A stretch of DNA of 64,000 nt from Leuctra nigra (taxonomy: Eukaryota; Arthropoda; Insecta; Plecoptera; Leuctridae), in the NCBI GenBank assembly GCA_934045905.1, contig OW203763.1, positions 22,867,108-22,931,107 on the forward strand. Reading direction: 5' to 3'. Shown here in pieces: positions 11,085 to 22,349 of the stretch. The notes under the pieces were generated by a model that worked only from the letters and a program-made list of their open reading frames with translations, ran no database searches and had not been told where the DNA came from. The stretch's first letter is position 1. The number at the start of each line of letters is the position of its first letter. A program made the position numbers and the translations under genes.

Positions 11085-12538
11085 TAGGTAAATGGCGGCT
11101 ATCAAGGGCGCATTTGCATAAATATAAATACAAATATTTGATCTAGTTGTTTGTTATGGCCAAGAAAGTAAATTTAAAGCTAAATATCAATTTAATTTGT
11201 TTTTTGTTTTTCACTGCTTTATGGAAACACGAAATGTAAAAACAAACAAATTAATATGTGGACCTGATAGTAGCCATCTTGCCAGAAGTGGCTCCATCAC
11301 GTATCACTTATTTGTGAGAATAGAAAATGTTGAAGCGAAAACTTGGAAATGAATGCTCTTTGTTCATCTTTGACTATTAAAAAATTGATCGTTATTATTG
11401 TATAAAAGTCAAAATTTCAAATACTCATTTACGTTTAGGGGAACAAAATTTGAAAAGTGAATACTATACATAAAGTGCAATTTATTTATTACATCTAGTC
11501 GGTTCTATCTTCAATGAGATAACCAAAATCTCAAAAATGGTTGATGGAGGGGGATCCTCCTACAATATTTTTTGTCTTACGTAATACTCTTTTTGTCCAA
11601 CGTATTTTTAGTACTCAAGGCTAATTTGTAGAAACAAAATTAGGTGCACATGTCAGTAATTATGTATTCATTCGGTGCAGCGTAGAAGCTTGCAATCAAG
11701 TTTTTAGTGGTACTTGACTCCTCATTATAATATCATTGAGGATGTGCCTTCCTTTTTTTGTAGTTTTTAACATCGCACTATTCTGCATCAATGCTAATGG
11801 CGACAGATGAGTGATTATGATCAGATTGAGCGATGATAAGGGAAAGTGTAGCGATGGAAGTCTCTCGTGGCCACCCTCCCATCATTTGTGTCTCGAACTA
11901 TTGAAATAAACCAATAAGAGCCACGATTTGATAAAACCACCTCAACTGGTGTGTAATTGCTGTGTTAATTGCAGAATGTATGTATTATAATAACTTCTTA
12001 TTAATTCTAAGTAAGTTCTTTTAATTAATTGTTGTAAAATGGGAAGTATAAAATGCATGTCTTGAACTTGGGCAGAAAAGTAACGGTTCCTAGTTTTGAA
12101 TGAAGATGGAATGATAGCGCATTCACTTAAAAAGTACGTATACCACAATTTGGCAGAGACTCTTTGGCAATTGAAAAACGACAATTTGACAAGTCTCTTT
12201 AATTTTATACCAAAAAGGTGTAAATTAATCGCGAAGCTCTCTCAAGAAATGAAATCTTAATGCAATGCATAACAGAGATAAATATAATTGTACTTGCAAG
12301 AAACATGCTACTACATTCTAACTACAAAAGATAATTTATTAACAAAACCTTCAAAGAAAGAACTGTCTCTCCCCAAACTGAGCGATATGTTAATTTTTCA
12401 AATGCCACGTTCTAATGTTCTCTTCATTTTACTTGATGATGATGTTGCTAACTGCAATTTGCGATGGCATAGAGATAAGTCGACCTGTTGCTATGTGAGC
12501 ATTGTTGTAAATCAGAGCAATTACAAGCCGTGTTGCCT
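11085..12538. other. AT-rich DNA without recognised features
   Basis: No supported gene or element. Confidence 0.5.
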
Positions 12539-13079
12539 AGAATAGGCAAAGTACATGCCTTTATAGTGGCGTGCATTGAGGGTAGAATAGGCAGATTACA
12601 TGCCTTTATAGTGGCGTGCCATGAGGGTAGAATAGGCAGAGTACATGTGCCTTTATAGTGGCGTGCCATGAGGGTAGAATAGGCAGAGTACATGCCTTTA
12701 TAGTGGCGTGCCATGAGGGTAGAATAGGCAGAGAACATGCCTTTATAGTGGCGTGCCTTGAAGGTAGAATAGGCAGAGTACATGCCTTAAAGTGGCGTGC
12801 CATAAGGGTAGTATAGGCAGAGTACATGCCTTTATAGTGGCGTGCCATGAGGGTAGAATAGGCAAAGTGCATGCCTTACAGTGGCGTGCCATAAGGGTAG
12901 AATAGGCAGAGTACATGTGCCTTTATAGTGGCGTGCCATGAGGGTAGAATAGGCAAAGTGCATGCCTAACAGTGGCGTGCCATGAGGGTAGATTAGGCAG
13001 AGTGCATGCCTTACAGTGGCGTGCCATGAGGGTAGATTAGGCAGAGTGCATGCCTCACAGTGGCGTGCCATAGAGGGTA
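12539..13079. repeat. 45-bp minisatellite, 12 units
   Basis: Twelve tandem units of 44-47 bp start at about 12541, 12586, 12631, 12678, 12723, 12768, 12812, 12857, 12901, 12948, 12992 and 13036. The core is AATAGGCAGAGTACATGCC followed by TTTATAGTGGCGTGCCATGA. The 47-bp variants (ATGTGCC) recur six units apart, hinting at a higher-order repeat. Because the unit is a multiple of three and lacks stops on the minus strand, long overlapping minus-strand ORFs arise by construction. The array abuts dispersed repeat D. Confidence 0.95.
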
Positions 13080-13084
13080 CCAAG

Positions 13085-13395
13085 TTAATCTGCGAGTACG
13101 AAATTCATATCCTTACCTTGGAGGTAGTAGGCTGGAAGTCAATTTTCCCGATTTTGTGAACTGAACACGTTTGGAATGATGTAATCAAGCCCTATCATTT
13201 GCCATATGACTGATGTCAACAGATACAGTAATGTTGAAGTACCACTTACACAATGGATGACTCATGTCACCATTACTTACAAATATGTTTGGATGAAGGC
13301 AGAAATACTGGCTTTAGCGCTTCCCTCAAGAATTATTGAAATTGACTTCCGGCCTTCTGCCTTTGATGTTCTGTTATTCGTGTCAGAGTCGAACG
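13085..13395 (+). repeat. dispersed repeat D, copy 1
   Basis: About 300 bp similar throughout to 47448-47731 (+) and 46565-46795 (-). Shared landmarks include TTGGAATGATGTAATCAAG, CTCATGTCACCATTAC, TGGATGAAGGCAGAA, CTCAAGAATTATTGAAATTG and CTTCCGGCCTTCTGCC. As in the 46565 copy, one end adjoins a minisatellite. The 67-codon ORF inside is not conserved in the other copies. Confidence 0.8.
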
Positions 13396-13559
13396 TAAAT
13401 TTCTATTGACAGTACCATATTATAAGTAAAATACCAATATCAATTTATATTTTTTTTATTCATTTGTTACCTATATATAAATGTACATACTACATAAATT
13501 TGTAAAATTTATTTTTGATTTGCATCTTACAGAAATATATTGGTAATGTTTATTTAGCG

Positions 13560-13770
13560 ACTGTGAATCGAAATGCGGCTGATTTGGAGATGAAGGTGAA
13601 GAGACAGATGAAACGTGGGGGAGGAGAGGGTTGTGGCCTATCAGTAGCAAGCCTTGCAGCTGTGAGGTACACCACGAAAATGTTTCATTCGGAAAGGAAG
13701 TTCAGAATCGAGCCCGGGACCAGGCGCGAGTGTTGTGAACGTTACAGCTTAAGCCACGTGCCCCATCATT
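13560..13770 (-). repeat. tRNA-derived SINE-like sequence
   Basis: The minus strand reads TGGCTTAAGCTGTAACG (A-box-like, plus 13740-13756) and then GGGCTCGATTC (B-box-like, plus 13705-13715), followed by a GC-rich body ending near 13560. The arrangement is that of a tRNA-related SINE head and body. No poly-A tail or target duplication is resolved. Confidence 0.4.
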
Positions 13771-13799
13771 TGATCTTGTCATAGGTTCTGAATTCACAA

Positions 13800-15960
13800 A
13801 TTCTGTTTTGTAGGTTGCCTTTTAAAATTACTATGCAATTATATTTTGTGCGTAATCATAAAAAAACTTGAATGCCAATTATTGTTCAATAAAAAAATTC
13901 TTGACATTTCCCTGATGAATCCAAAAAAATTAGATCACTCATAAAGTTTCATTTAATTATGTGAAAATTAAGCTCGCATCAAACCGGTTTATAAATAATT
14001 GATTTAATGTGTTTTGGGGTACCTCCTGTGACATTAAAAAGGATCAGCATGTATACTTATGTTCATATAAAAAATTGATGAACATTATCCCTAAACGGTA
14101 TTTGGTATTCAGTTGAAATATGATTTTAAAATGTCGTAATTTGTGTTGTATAATATAATTTTAGATTTTTCTCGCAATCTGTTTCGAAACAGCACCAATA
14201 TTTCTCTGATTCGGTCCGCCACTGACGCCTGTAGACCTATATAATTGCGAGTAGAATGGCAGTGGGGTGTGTAAGGTGGGAGATGGGGGGGGGGGGGGGG
14301 GGGGAGGGATAGGGATGGGTAGGTGCTAAAACTTAGTGCCTACTTCGTAAACGGTATTCATATATCACTGTTGGCCCTGTTCCTCCATGTGTTCGTTTAA
14401 CACGGTTCTGTGTCGAGTGCACTTGGAACTGCATCTTGACATGCAGTCATAAGCCATGTTAATTGATGCAGATTGTTGATTTCACTTTGTAAACGGTTTG
14501 TTGGATGGAACTTACTGTTTACCTGTAGCTATGATGATGATGATAATAATTGCTGTGTTGTATAAAATAAAATTGTTTTGTTACATCCTTTTTGAGATAC
14601 ATTCTTAGATTTAGATTTCCGGCGGAACTAAATATTACAGAATTACGAAAAAGAATTGCTACTGTTTTTGCTCTGTGCTTTTAGGTTTTTTTTATTATTA
14701 CTTTTAATTAATTATATAAGTGATTATTTATAACTTTTGTGTATGCTACGCAGTGATTTTAAAAGCATGAACAGCGTATTTGTACGAATTCTGTTTTGCA
14801 ATAAAAATCTATGCAATAAAAATATGCAATAAAAATATTGCATAGTCTAAAAGTCAATTAAAATCGTTCATATCTTTAAGTTTTATTATTAACCATACCC
14901 TGGAATTATTAGAATTTTGATTAATAATAATTTTAGGACCAACATAATATTCTGGTAGTAGGTTTTGTATTTTATGCAAAGAAATTACTAATAAAATATA
15001 ATGTGAATCCTTCGAGGGTATTACAAAAAATATCATTTGACTGATCAACACTTTTCCAAAAGTTTGTAATTTCAAAATTCACGCTCGAAATTCTAATGTT
15101 TTTGAGACGGGTAGTATCTATCGAGAACTCAAATCGTCAATGTAATAAACTATCTTGGATATTCGATTAGGCGTTCATTGGTATACCGATCGTGAGATCA
15201 ATGTATTGACGCTCGGGTGTGTCTCAATATCACGGCCCTTGAGATGTCCATGATTTCAAGATAGAATTTCAATATGGCGGAGTGTAAACAAACCAGATGT
15301 AGCAAAACTGACCTTTTTGTTCAATTTTAACGCGTTGAAACTTAATCAGTCAATACTATAATAAAATTTGTTTCCTGTGACGTATTTTTAGTATTACCTT
15401 GTTCAAATTAGTTGTTTCTACCGTATGCTGTGAACAAATGGTTGTGATGTTCTTTAGTGAATGATGTATAAAGGTCTAGTGATGCAGTAAATATGCACAG
15501 ACGAAGAGCTTCGAAATCGAAAGCATATGACAATTATGAAATGTGAGTAAGAAATACTTTTTTCAATGACCTTCATTACTTCTAATAAAAAATGTGTGCT
15601 TGTCTTTGTCGTTTGATAAAATAAAGTGAAATCCACTAATTTTATACAGAGTATTTATATAAAGAGAACAAGATTATTTTGCAACATTAAGCTATGTGTT
15701 ATACTTGGCTCTGATAAATGATAATGTCTTTGCGATCTGTCAGTTCTTACAATACAAAAAGATACTTAATTATATTAATAATGATTATGAATGTTTGGAG
15801 AAAAAACACCTAGATTTGCTCAAGTCCAATGACCTTGAGAATGAAGGACACAAATGACTAACTCTCTTCCCCCACACCCTCGATGTTTAAACTATTTAGG
15901 GTTGGGGTACTTAAATTGTACCATAAAACATATTAAAATGACCACTCTTATGTTGCACAG
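13800..15960. other. AT-rich DNA with one long G run
   Basis: No gene is supported. A run of 20 G occupies 14285-14304. Confidence 0.6.
14285..14304. repeat. poly-G tract (20 G)
   Basis: Twenty consecutive G, the longest G run in the window. Confidence 0.95.
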
Positions 15961-15971
15961 GAGTCCAATTA

Positions 15972-16190
15972 ATGTACACTCGACAATTCATAAAACGGTA
16001 TTTGAAAGAAATGGATTCTCTGAAAAAAATGTGATGGCATCATCTGATGAAGTCTATACTTCCTCGTCATCTACCTCTAGTAGGTAAGCTCTGATTTCAT
16101 TGATAATAACAAGGATTGATTGCCAATGAACCTGACCAGAAGCCAATCCGTTTCGTTCAAATACCGTTTTATGAATTGTCGAGTGTACAT
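15972..16190 (+). mobile_element. MITE family A, copy 2 (complete)
   Basis: 219 bp with inverted ends ATGTACACTCGACAATTC and CATAAAACGGTATTTGAA pairing over about 40 bp. The body matches 3511-3713 in reverse complement. This is the best-preserved copy of the family. It has no coding capacity; the ORF at 15854-16087 merely reads into it. Confidence 0.85.
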
Positions 16191-16244
16191 GACAATGAGT
16201 ACGTAGATATCGCTAGAATCAATGATGGGAGAATATGTCTTACT

Positions 16245-16300
16245 GTTACTACAGGATTTGAACTCGGGACTCTCACCCAATGACAATGCATTCTATCTTC
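16245..16300 (-). repeat. B-box-containing SINE-like fragment
   Basis: The minus strand has AGTTCAAATCC (plus 16254-16264), a canonical B-box variant, preceded by TTGTCATTGGGTGAGAG. A similar arrangement occurs on the minus strand at 26375-26410, suggesting one family. Confidence 0.35.
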
Positions 16301-16319
16301 GCTTGTTGTGGACGTGGTG

Positions 16320-17240
16320 TGATGTGAATGCTGATTTCATTAGTAAAACCTCTCCATCAATCAAGTTCAATAATTCATTATTATATTGTCTGATTATTAT
16401 TCTTTTCAACATAGAACATTTCAACATTAGAAGTAGAGAATTTTATTTTTGGTCAACGAAACCAAAAAAATGCTCTAAATTTGTTAAGGATGGTGCGAAC
16501 GCGATGAAATTTTCACAGTAGTTGGTAATTTATTTACCACAACAGCATATAAGTACAAAAAATATTTAAGCGCAATGTGATAGATATTCTCAGGGTTTCC
16601 ACAATATTATACATCGCCTTTCTGTCTTCGAAGAAGCTGAGATAGTTACAATTCAATGATAAAACTATGTTCTTTATAGACGACTCGACAGCTAGGTCAT
16701 TTTGCGTCTGAGGATGACTTATGAGGATGATTGGGAGGTGATGATGAAGAGTGAGGAAGGATAATAACAGTCTATTCCGACTGAGGAGAACCGTAAATCG
16801 TCCTGTAAGGTCCACTGGGTTCATATCTTTACATGTTCATTCATTCATTTGGTACATTATCATATCATATTATTGGCAATAATGTGGGATAAGTTGCTAT
16901 GCGAGGCTAATATTGAGGTGTGCCATTTGCGACATCCGAAATTGCAACACCCACGAAATTTTAACAATTGATTCATATAGTGGACCTATGGCCATAAATG
17001 TCGACACCTCTTAATGTGTCATTGAATTATTTCATTCATTAAAAGCATCGCATGCTACTGGCAATGATGGTGGAGCACGATTTGTTTCATCATTTCATCA
17101 TTAGTCAATGAATAAGCATGCTTTTGGTGACAAAGTGTCGGACTTAATTATTTTTTATATAACGAATTATTTCTTTATTAAATCCTTCCTAGCATTTACC
17201 TCTCTATTGAGGAAAATCACGAAAACAATCTCAGTATACG
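16320..17240. other. AT-rich DNA without recognised features
   Basis: No supported gene or complete repeat. Confidence 0.5.
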
Positions 17241-17244
17241 AAGG

Positions 17245-17345
17245 GAAGCCAGTTACCCAGTTTTACAATTTTAACAGGCTTTTCCTGGGTGTCTTACCCA
17301 GGAAAGTGTATACCTGGTTACCGGGTTTAACTCGGGTAAGGCTTC
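17245..17345. repeat. imperfect foldback, about 100 bp
   Basis: The GAAGCC...CTTTTCCTGGGT arm pairs with ACCCAGGAAAG...GGCTTC across a 5-nt loop. The inner 11-12 bp pair perfectly and the outer arms imperfectly. A further half copy, GCTTTTCCTGGGTCTT, lies at about 17430. Confidence 0.6.
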
Positions 17346-17569
17346 TCGGAGATGGAAAAACTTGAGAAAGTATCTAGTTGCACTCTTCATTCTTTTCCAT
17401 CCATTTGTTTACCCATCTTTATTCTGGTAAAGTAAGCTTTTCCTGGGTCTTCGCGCGAGAGCGTTCCGATTGGGACGGAGAATAGGCATCAAAATGCACG
17501 TCCTTTAGAACGAATTCTATGCATCAAAGATAAGTACACTTCTGAATCTGAAAAATAAAAAATATTCCT

Positions 17570-17660
17570 TGCTTATCATCTTTGCTTTTCGTCCGTGCTC
17601 GCTCCCGAACGCGCTACACATCAGCGTTAATCGCGAATGCGTTAAAAACGCATTCTAGGA
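17570..17660. repeat. dispersed GC-rich repeat, copy 1
   Basis: CCGTGCTCGCTCCCGAACGC...TACAC is shared with 20380-20415 (CCCCGTGCTCGCTCACCAAC...). Both are CpG-rich and stand out from the AT-rich background. The repeat unit is not delimited. Confidence 0.45.
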
Positions 17661-17780
17661 AATTGATGTCGTTCACACCTACACTTGGCCCGAGCCTAGA
17701 GTGTGTTATTGTTATTGAATCAGTGTGTAATCTGGAATGGGACGAGCGTCCGGTTTGTCTTCAATAGAACTATTAAGGGA

Positions 17781-17794
17781 CCCCCCCCCCCCCC
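17781..17794. repeat. poly-C tract
   Basis: Fourteen consecutive C. Confidence 0.9.
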
Positions 17795-17799
17795 ATATA

Positions 17800-19400
17800 G
17801 TCAAAACACATAACATTACCATTTCTTGTCGCCCAATCGTTGTGGCCATGACTATTGTCGAACGGTTGTCTCCTGTAAATGTTCTCTTCTTCACCCTACT
17901 TTAGAATGTATACTATTCAAAGTCCGTTTCAATTGAGTGTTGAATTTTGGCCCTGGATTTTATTACCTTTTGGACGTAATTATTTTGATCGTTGTATAGG
18001 AAACATTTTGCAAAGGTTCTTACACTTGAATTGTTGTGTTTAGGGGGGGCATTGTTGTGTGTGATTGGAGTGATGAGGTGTTAACTATGCATAAAAATGC
18101 ATCGGGAAAACGAGGACAACAATAAGATAAGCAATAATAATACCTAATGTCATTACTGTGCACAATTATAACATTACTAAGTAGTAATTTGTAATGGTGC
18201 TTTGATGCTGATTATAAACAATATGAATTTATCGATTAGAGCTAAATAATTATACATAATTGATAGTTTATTATCTATTTTAAATGCATTATATTTTATC
18301 TGCAATAATATATGATTGTTTGACAATTCTTCACTTCAAATAGAATGTTCACTCATAACGTTCATAATAATTTGTATCAATGAATATTATTATTACTAAT
18401 AGTCATAAAATTATTCCGTCCTTTACTTTTTTCATGTAAAACGAAACCAAATTTCCAGGAGTCCAATGAAATAAAACGTCGATGAGAAAATTGCAATCAA
18501 GAGTACCATACCAAAACCGCAGTAGAATATTTATAATGCACGTCCATTTCACTCATTTGTTCCATTTCTAACCTTTACATTTTCAAATCATACCCTAAAC
18601 TCGAAACCCAACCCCAAATAATTGAACACACTTATTTCCCCTCTAAAATATTGTTATTTGTTTTTAATTGCCTTGTCAAGCTTCCTGGTTATAGTACTTG
18701 ATTTGATAGACATCTACAATTAAATAAAATAAGTTCTATATATTATGACACTCGTATGAAAGCCCATATAGGTCAGGTATAAGCAAACTTTGCAAGTGAC
18801 AATGTTTTGTAACAGCCATTTGCTATCTACTCTGGGCAGGTAGAGTTAATAGATAGAAACTTGTATGTATAGTTTGAAAGTAAGTGACAATTCATTGTTT
18901 TTATCTGAAGTAGTGAAGATTAGAGAATGTAAGATTTTTTTGTATTTTTTTCCTTAGCATAGTGAATGTTAGTTGAAAATTAGAGGAAGATTTGAGTTTT
19001 AGTATAATCCTAATTTTTTATGGAAAGTAATACTGATAAACCAAGTGAGCGTTTCATACTAAATTTTTACACAATTGTTTTTACTTATAAAATATATGTC
19101 ATATATATATAGCTCTTATAATATTCCAAATTGTATCTAATCTTTTTATTGATTTATGAACACAAAATTATAGAATATATTGAAAAGTATTTTCACAAAG
19201 CCTGTTGGTCTACAGCCTCAGCCTTTGATATAAAATATGATAAAACAAAAAATATTAAATATCAAAAATATGATATAACATTACTTTGAGTATTCGTTGA
19301 CTTATCCACGGCTTCGCCTGAGCAATATATTTCCAATTATTTATTTTCTAGGAGGCAATTTATTAAAATTGTATACGGAACTGAGTAATTTGAGAATTCT
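17800..19400. other. AT-rich DNA without recognised features
   Basis: Low-complexity AT-rich sequence; no gene is supported. Confidence 0.55.
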
Positions 19401-19407
19401 TACCTAT

Positions 19408-19619
19408 AGTAGGCAGCAGGCAATCTGTGGATTAATTGCACTTTTAAAACAAGTATTTTTATGAACTCCTTAGTTCTCTCAACCTGGAGTCTGGAACTAA
19501 TCATGGAGATGATTCTAACAATGGTAATGATGCTGGACTCGCAAGTTGTACTAACTCAGGTGTTGGTAAAATAACTGTTTTAAAATAAAATCCAATTCAC
19601 AGATCGCCTGCTGCCTACT
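19408..19619. mobile_element. MITE, 212 bp
   Basis: The terminal repeat AGTAGGCAGCAGGCAATCTG (19408 on) matches the inverted right end ...CGCCTGCTGCCTACT (to 19619), with pairing extending over about 40 bp. There is no ORF. The target duplication is unclear (flanking TATA-like sequence). Confidence 0.75.
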
Positions 19620-19628
19620 TTATACTTA

Positions 19629-19647
19629 TTGAGCGAGCGAAGCGAGC
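19629..19647. repeat. GAGCGAGCGAAGCGAGCG motif
   Basis: A short, nearly self-complementary GC-rich motif between the MITE and the 186-bp tandem repeat. It probably belongs to the following repeat. Confidence 0.4.
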
Positions 19648-19699
19648 GTCTCCTTTCGGCTCATTTGGCACGGACCTCTGTTTTTTTTTTTTTCTGTTG

Positions 19700-20165
19700 G
19701 GTGAGGCTGTACAGGTCAGAGTTTTTCTTCGATCGATCTGAAATTTTGCACACATGTAGAGACAACCTTTTCTGTTTGCAGGCCCCAAATTTTTTTAAAA
19801 TCCATTCATTGGTTAAAATTGAAATAAACATCTCCTGATAGGTTGAAAAATGAAAATGGTCTTCGATAAATCTGTTCAAATTCATATTTTGGCTATACAG
19901 GTCAGAGTTTTTCTTTGATCGAGCTGAAATTTTGCACACATGTAAAGCCAACCTTCTCTGTTTGAAGACCATATTTTTTTTGAAATCCATTCATTGGTTA
20001 AAATTTAAATAAATATCTCCTGATAGGCTGAAAAATGAAAACGGTCTTCGATAATTCAGATCAGACTCATATTTTGCATGATTATTAAGACCAACATTGT
20101 CTCTTATTTTACAAAATTTCATCCCAATCAGTTAAGAACGTATGAACTTATTAATATTTTTCATA
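19700..20165. repeat. 186-bp tandem repeat, 2.5 copies
   Basis: ACAGGTCAGAGTTTTTCTTC starts the unit at 19711 and again at 19897 (period 186), with a more diverged third partial copy from about 20043. The shared core is CTGAAATTTTGCACACATGT. Because 186 is a multiple of three, the minus-strand 109-codon ORF contains two similar 62-residue halves. That ORF is best explained by the repeat and not by a gene. Confidence 0.85.
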
Positions 20166-20169
20166 TCTG

Positions 20170-21370
20170 TCAGTAATGAAGTATCAAAATGAATGTTTTC
20201 CAGTGCCAGTTGAATTGCATCTGATTTGCTATATTTACCAGGATGCTTAGATGTTATTTTCAAGTTTCAATGAAAAGCATAATTTGTTATGTTGATTGAG
20301 TGATCATACTTCAATTCAATATGGATATATATGTTTTCTGTGCTAGTGTACGCATTTCCGGTTCGAGAATTTGCACGTCCCCGTGCTCGCTCACCAACGC
20401 GTTACACTGAGCGTTTTCCTAGTTATTGTGTCTTTGAGTATCAAAGTAAATGGTGAGCCATTGTCCTAAGTGGCCTTAGCATCCTAGAATGATTGCAAAT
20501 ATTTTGAAGCCCATTTGAAGGGAAATATTTTATTCAGTACATTAATTTATCTTTCAATACGAAATCCTGAATTGAGGACTTTGGGTGAACCATTGAAAAA
20601 TTATTCGGCACAGAACCTTTATCTAATTAAATATATTAACATTTGGCAACGTTTTAAGTCAGTATAAACAAGTCTTGATCAGGCCTGATAATTTTTAATA
20701 AAAATAAAATTAGTAAGTAACATGCAATATAATAATAATAACAGAGTATTTTAAAACATTAATTTGGTTCGTATAGTATATTTTGTGTGTCTCTCTTGGC
20801 AAAGAATCTTTTTTGCGTTAAATTACATTTTATGTAGCCTAAAGGTAATGATAAACCTAGCATAGACTAATTACCTAAGAGATTAATTTACGATAACTTA
20901 GTAGAAAAAAAATAAAACAACTTGGATAATTATGTGAATCCGACTCCCAATAACTCTTCGGAAGAGCGTTTTTTTAGCCAGGGTCACTCGAAATCGCTCC
21001 TAGCTACTGATTATCTTCCATTATTATCCGACTTTTACAAGTGCATAGACCAACTAGAAAGTTTAGTGCTGCATTTTGTTTCGTATTTGTTTATTGTTTT
21101 AAATTATGACCCAGGTAAGGTGGCCTCTCGTGTAAATTTATGCGTCTACCATTCTAAAGTCTTCATTAGCAATACTAATTTTATTAATGAGACTAAAAAT
21201 CACTGCAAATTAAGTCGAATTTTAAACTTTTGTACTTTTTTCCTTAGATGCTTCCTTATAGATAGTTTTCAATATAAGTTAAAAAAAAATATCTCTGGAT
21301 TTTATTAATAAAACTCTCACCACAAAACTGTCTTTGATATCATACACACACGTTTTTTGTGTGTGTTATT
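20170..21370. other. AT-rich DNA; one unsupported ORF
   Basis: A 128-codon ORF (20922-21308, first codon TTG) contains a donor-like CCCAG|GTAAGG at 21116 and an acceptor-like TTTTTTCCTTAG at 21246. No family is recognised. The part before 21116 could be an exon, but evidence is weak. Confidence 0.3.
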
Positions 21371-21379
21371 TTTTTTTTA

Positions 21380-22345
21380 ACTTGGCGCAATAGGTGGCTG
21401 CGCGCTCGGCTGTGTCACGTGGTAGTGTGACGTCAGTGCCGGCGCGCACATGTGGGAGCGTGAAAGAGAATCTGCTATAACTCAGGCTAGACAAAGACAA
21501 CAATATCCCCCAGTCCCTTGCTCTATCCCCTGGCCCCCCCACCCCGCCGCTCTCCTAACGCTCGATCCTATACCCTATCCTCGTTTAGTAGCCACTTTGG
21601 AAAGCGACACCACACCGACAACGATGTTTACTATTGAAAAACCACATGATGAAAACTATTTTAAAAATTATCAATCGATACTGTTGACTTTGAACTAATT
21701 TTGCGTAAATTTTAACGCTTGTACAGCGTGTTTTGCGATGGTTCTCGCAAGTTTCCCGAAAGGCTTGTCGCATTTCGTTCTGCTTGGACACCACGTTGCT
21801 GCAAATGGCACCGCCCACTTTTCCATTTGAAAGGGGGGAAAGATAGGCTAGAATACAAGCCGTAAAGCATTCTAGTGAACACTTAACTTACGTATCGGGA
21901 TCCGTACACATTGAAGGTGGTTAAATCCGTATTGTACCACGTTTTCAACAGAGGGTGTTTTTGTTATTTTCTAAGGTATTCTATAAAAGTTTTTGATTCC
22001 GTAGAGAAAGGTTCTATTATCTTGGCTGAGAGCTACGAGGGTGCAAAGACTACCTCAACATTTTGACGGAAAATATTTTCTTCGTCAATTTGAAAGAAGC
22101 GCGTATTTTTTGTTGTTTTCCATCAAGAGGGTTTGTGTTGTTTATATTAGAACGTTTTTTAAACTGTTATCATTATTTCCAAGGGGTGGTTTTTATGAAC
22201 TGCCGGAGAGAGTTGTTGTTCTTAAGATAACGTAGTGGCCACAATGTGGCTGAAGATGTCGTAACTTGGAAATCATCTCGGCAGATTCTGCAGCATCTTT
22301 TATCAGGTGCCGTCGTTATCTAGGCGCCAGGAGATCGAGGGTGAG
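21380..22345 (+). promoter_or_regulatory. CpG-rich promoter-like region with splice donor
   Basis: 21380-21640 is CpG-rich and holds CACGTG (21418) and TGACGTCA (21428), recognition sequences of bHLH and CREB/ATF factors. A moderately GC-rich stretch follows and ends in GATCGAGG|GTGAGT, a near-consensus 5' splice site at 22341. This arrangement fits a promoter with an untranslated or non-coding first exon on the plus strand. No start codon with a useful reading frame precedes the donor. No TATA box or initiator could be assigned. Confidence 0.3.
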
Positions 22346-22349
22346 TCTT

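Noticed and set aside
12539..13079. CRISPR array
   Set aside because: Units are contiguous tandem repeats without unique spacers, in eukaryotic DNA.
12448..13083. Three minus-strand ORFs with 15-residue repeats
   Set aside because: Products of the 45-bp minisatellite; unit length changes break the frame.
19661..19990. 109-codon minus-strand ORF with two similar halves
   Set aside because: Explained by the 186-bp tandem repeat, whose period is a multiple of three; includes a lysine run from a poly-T tract.
20922..21308. 128-codon ORF
   Set aside because: Non-ATG start, no recognised domain; only weak splice-like signals.
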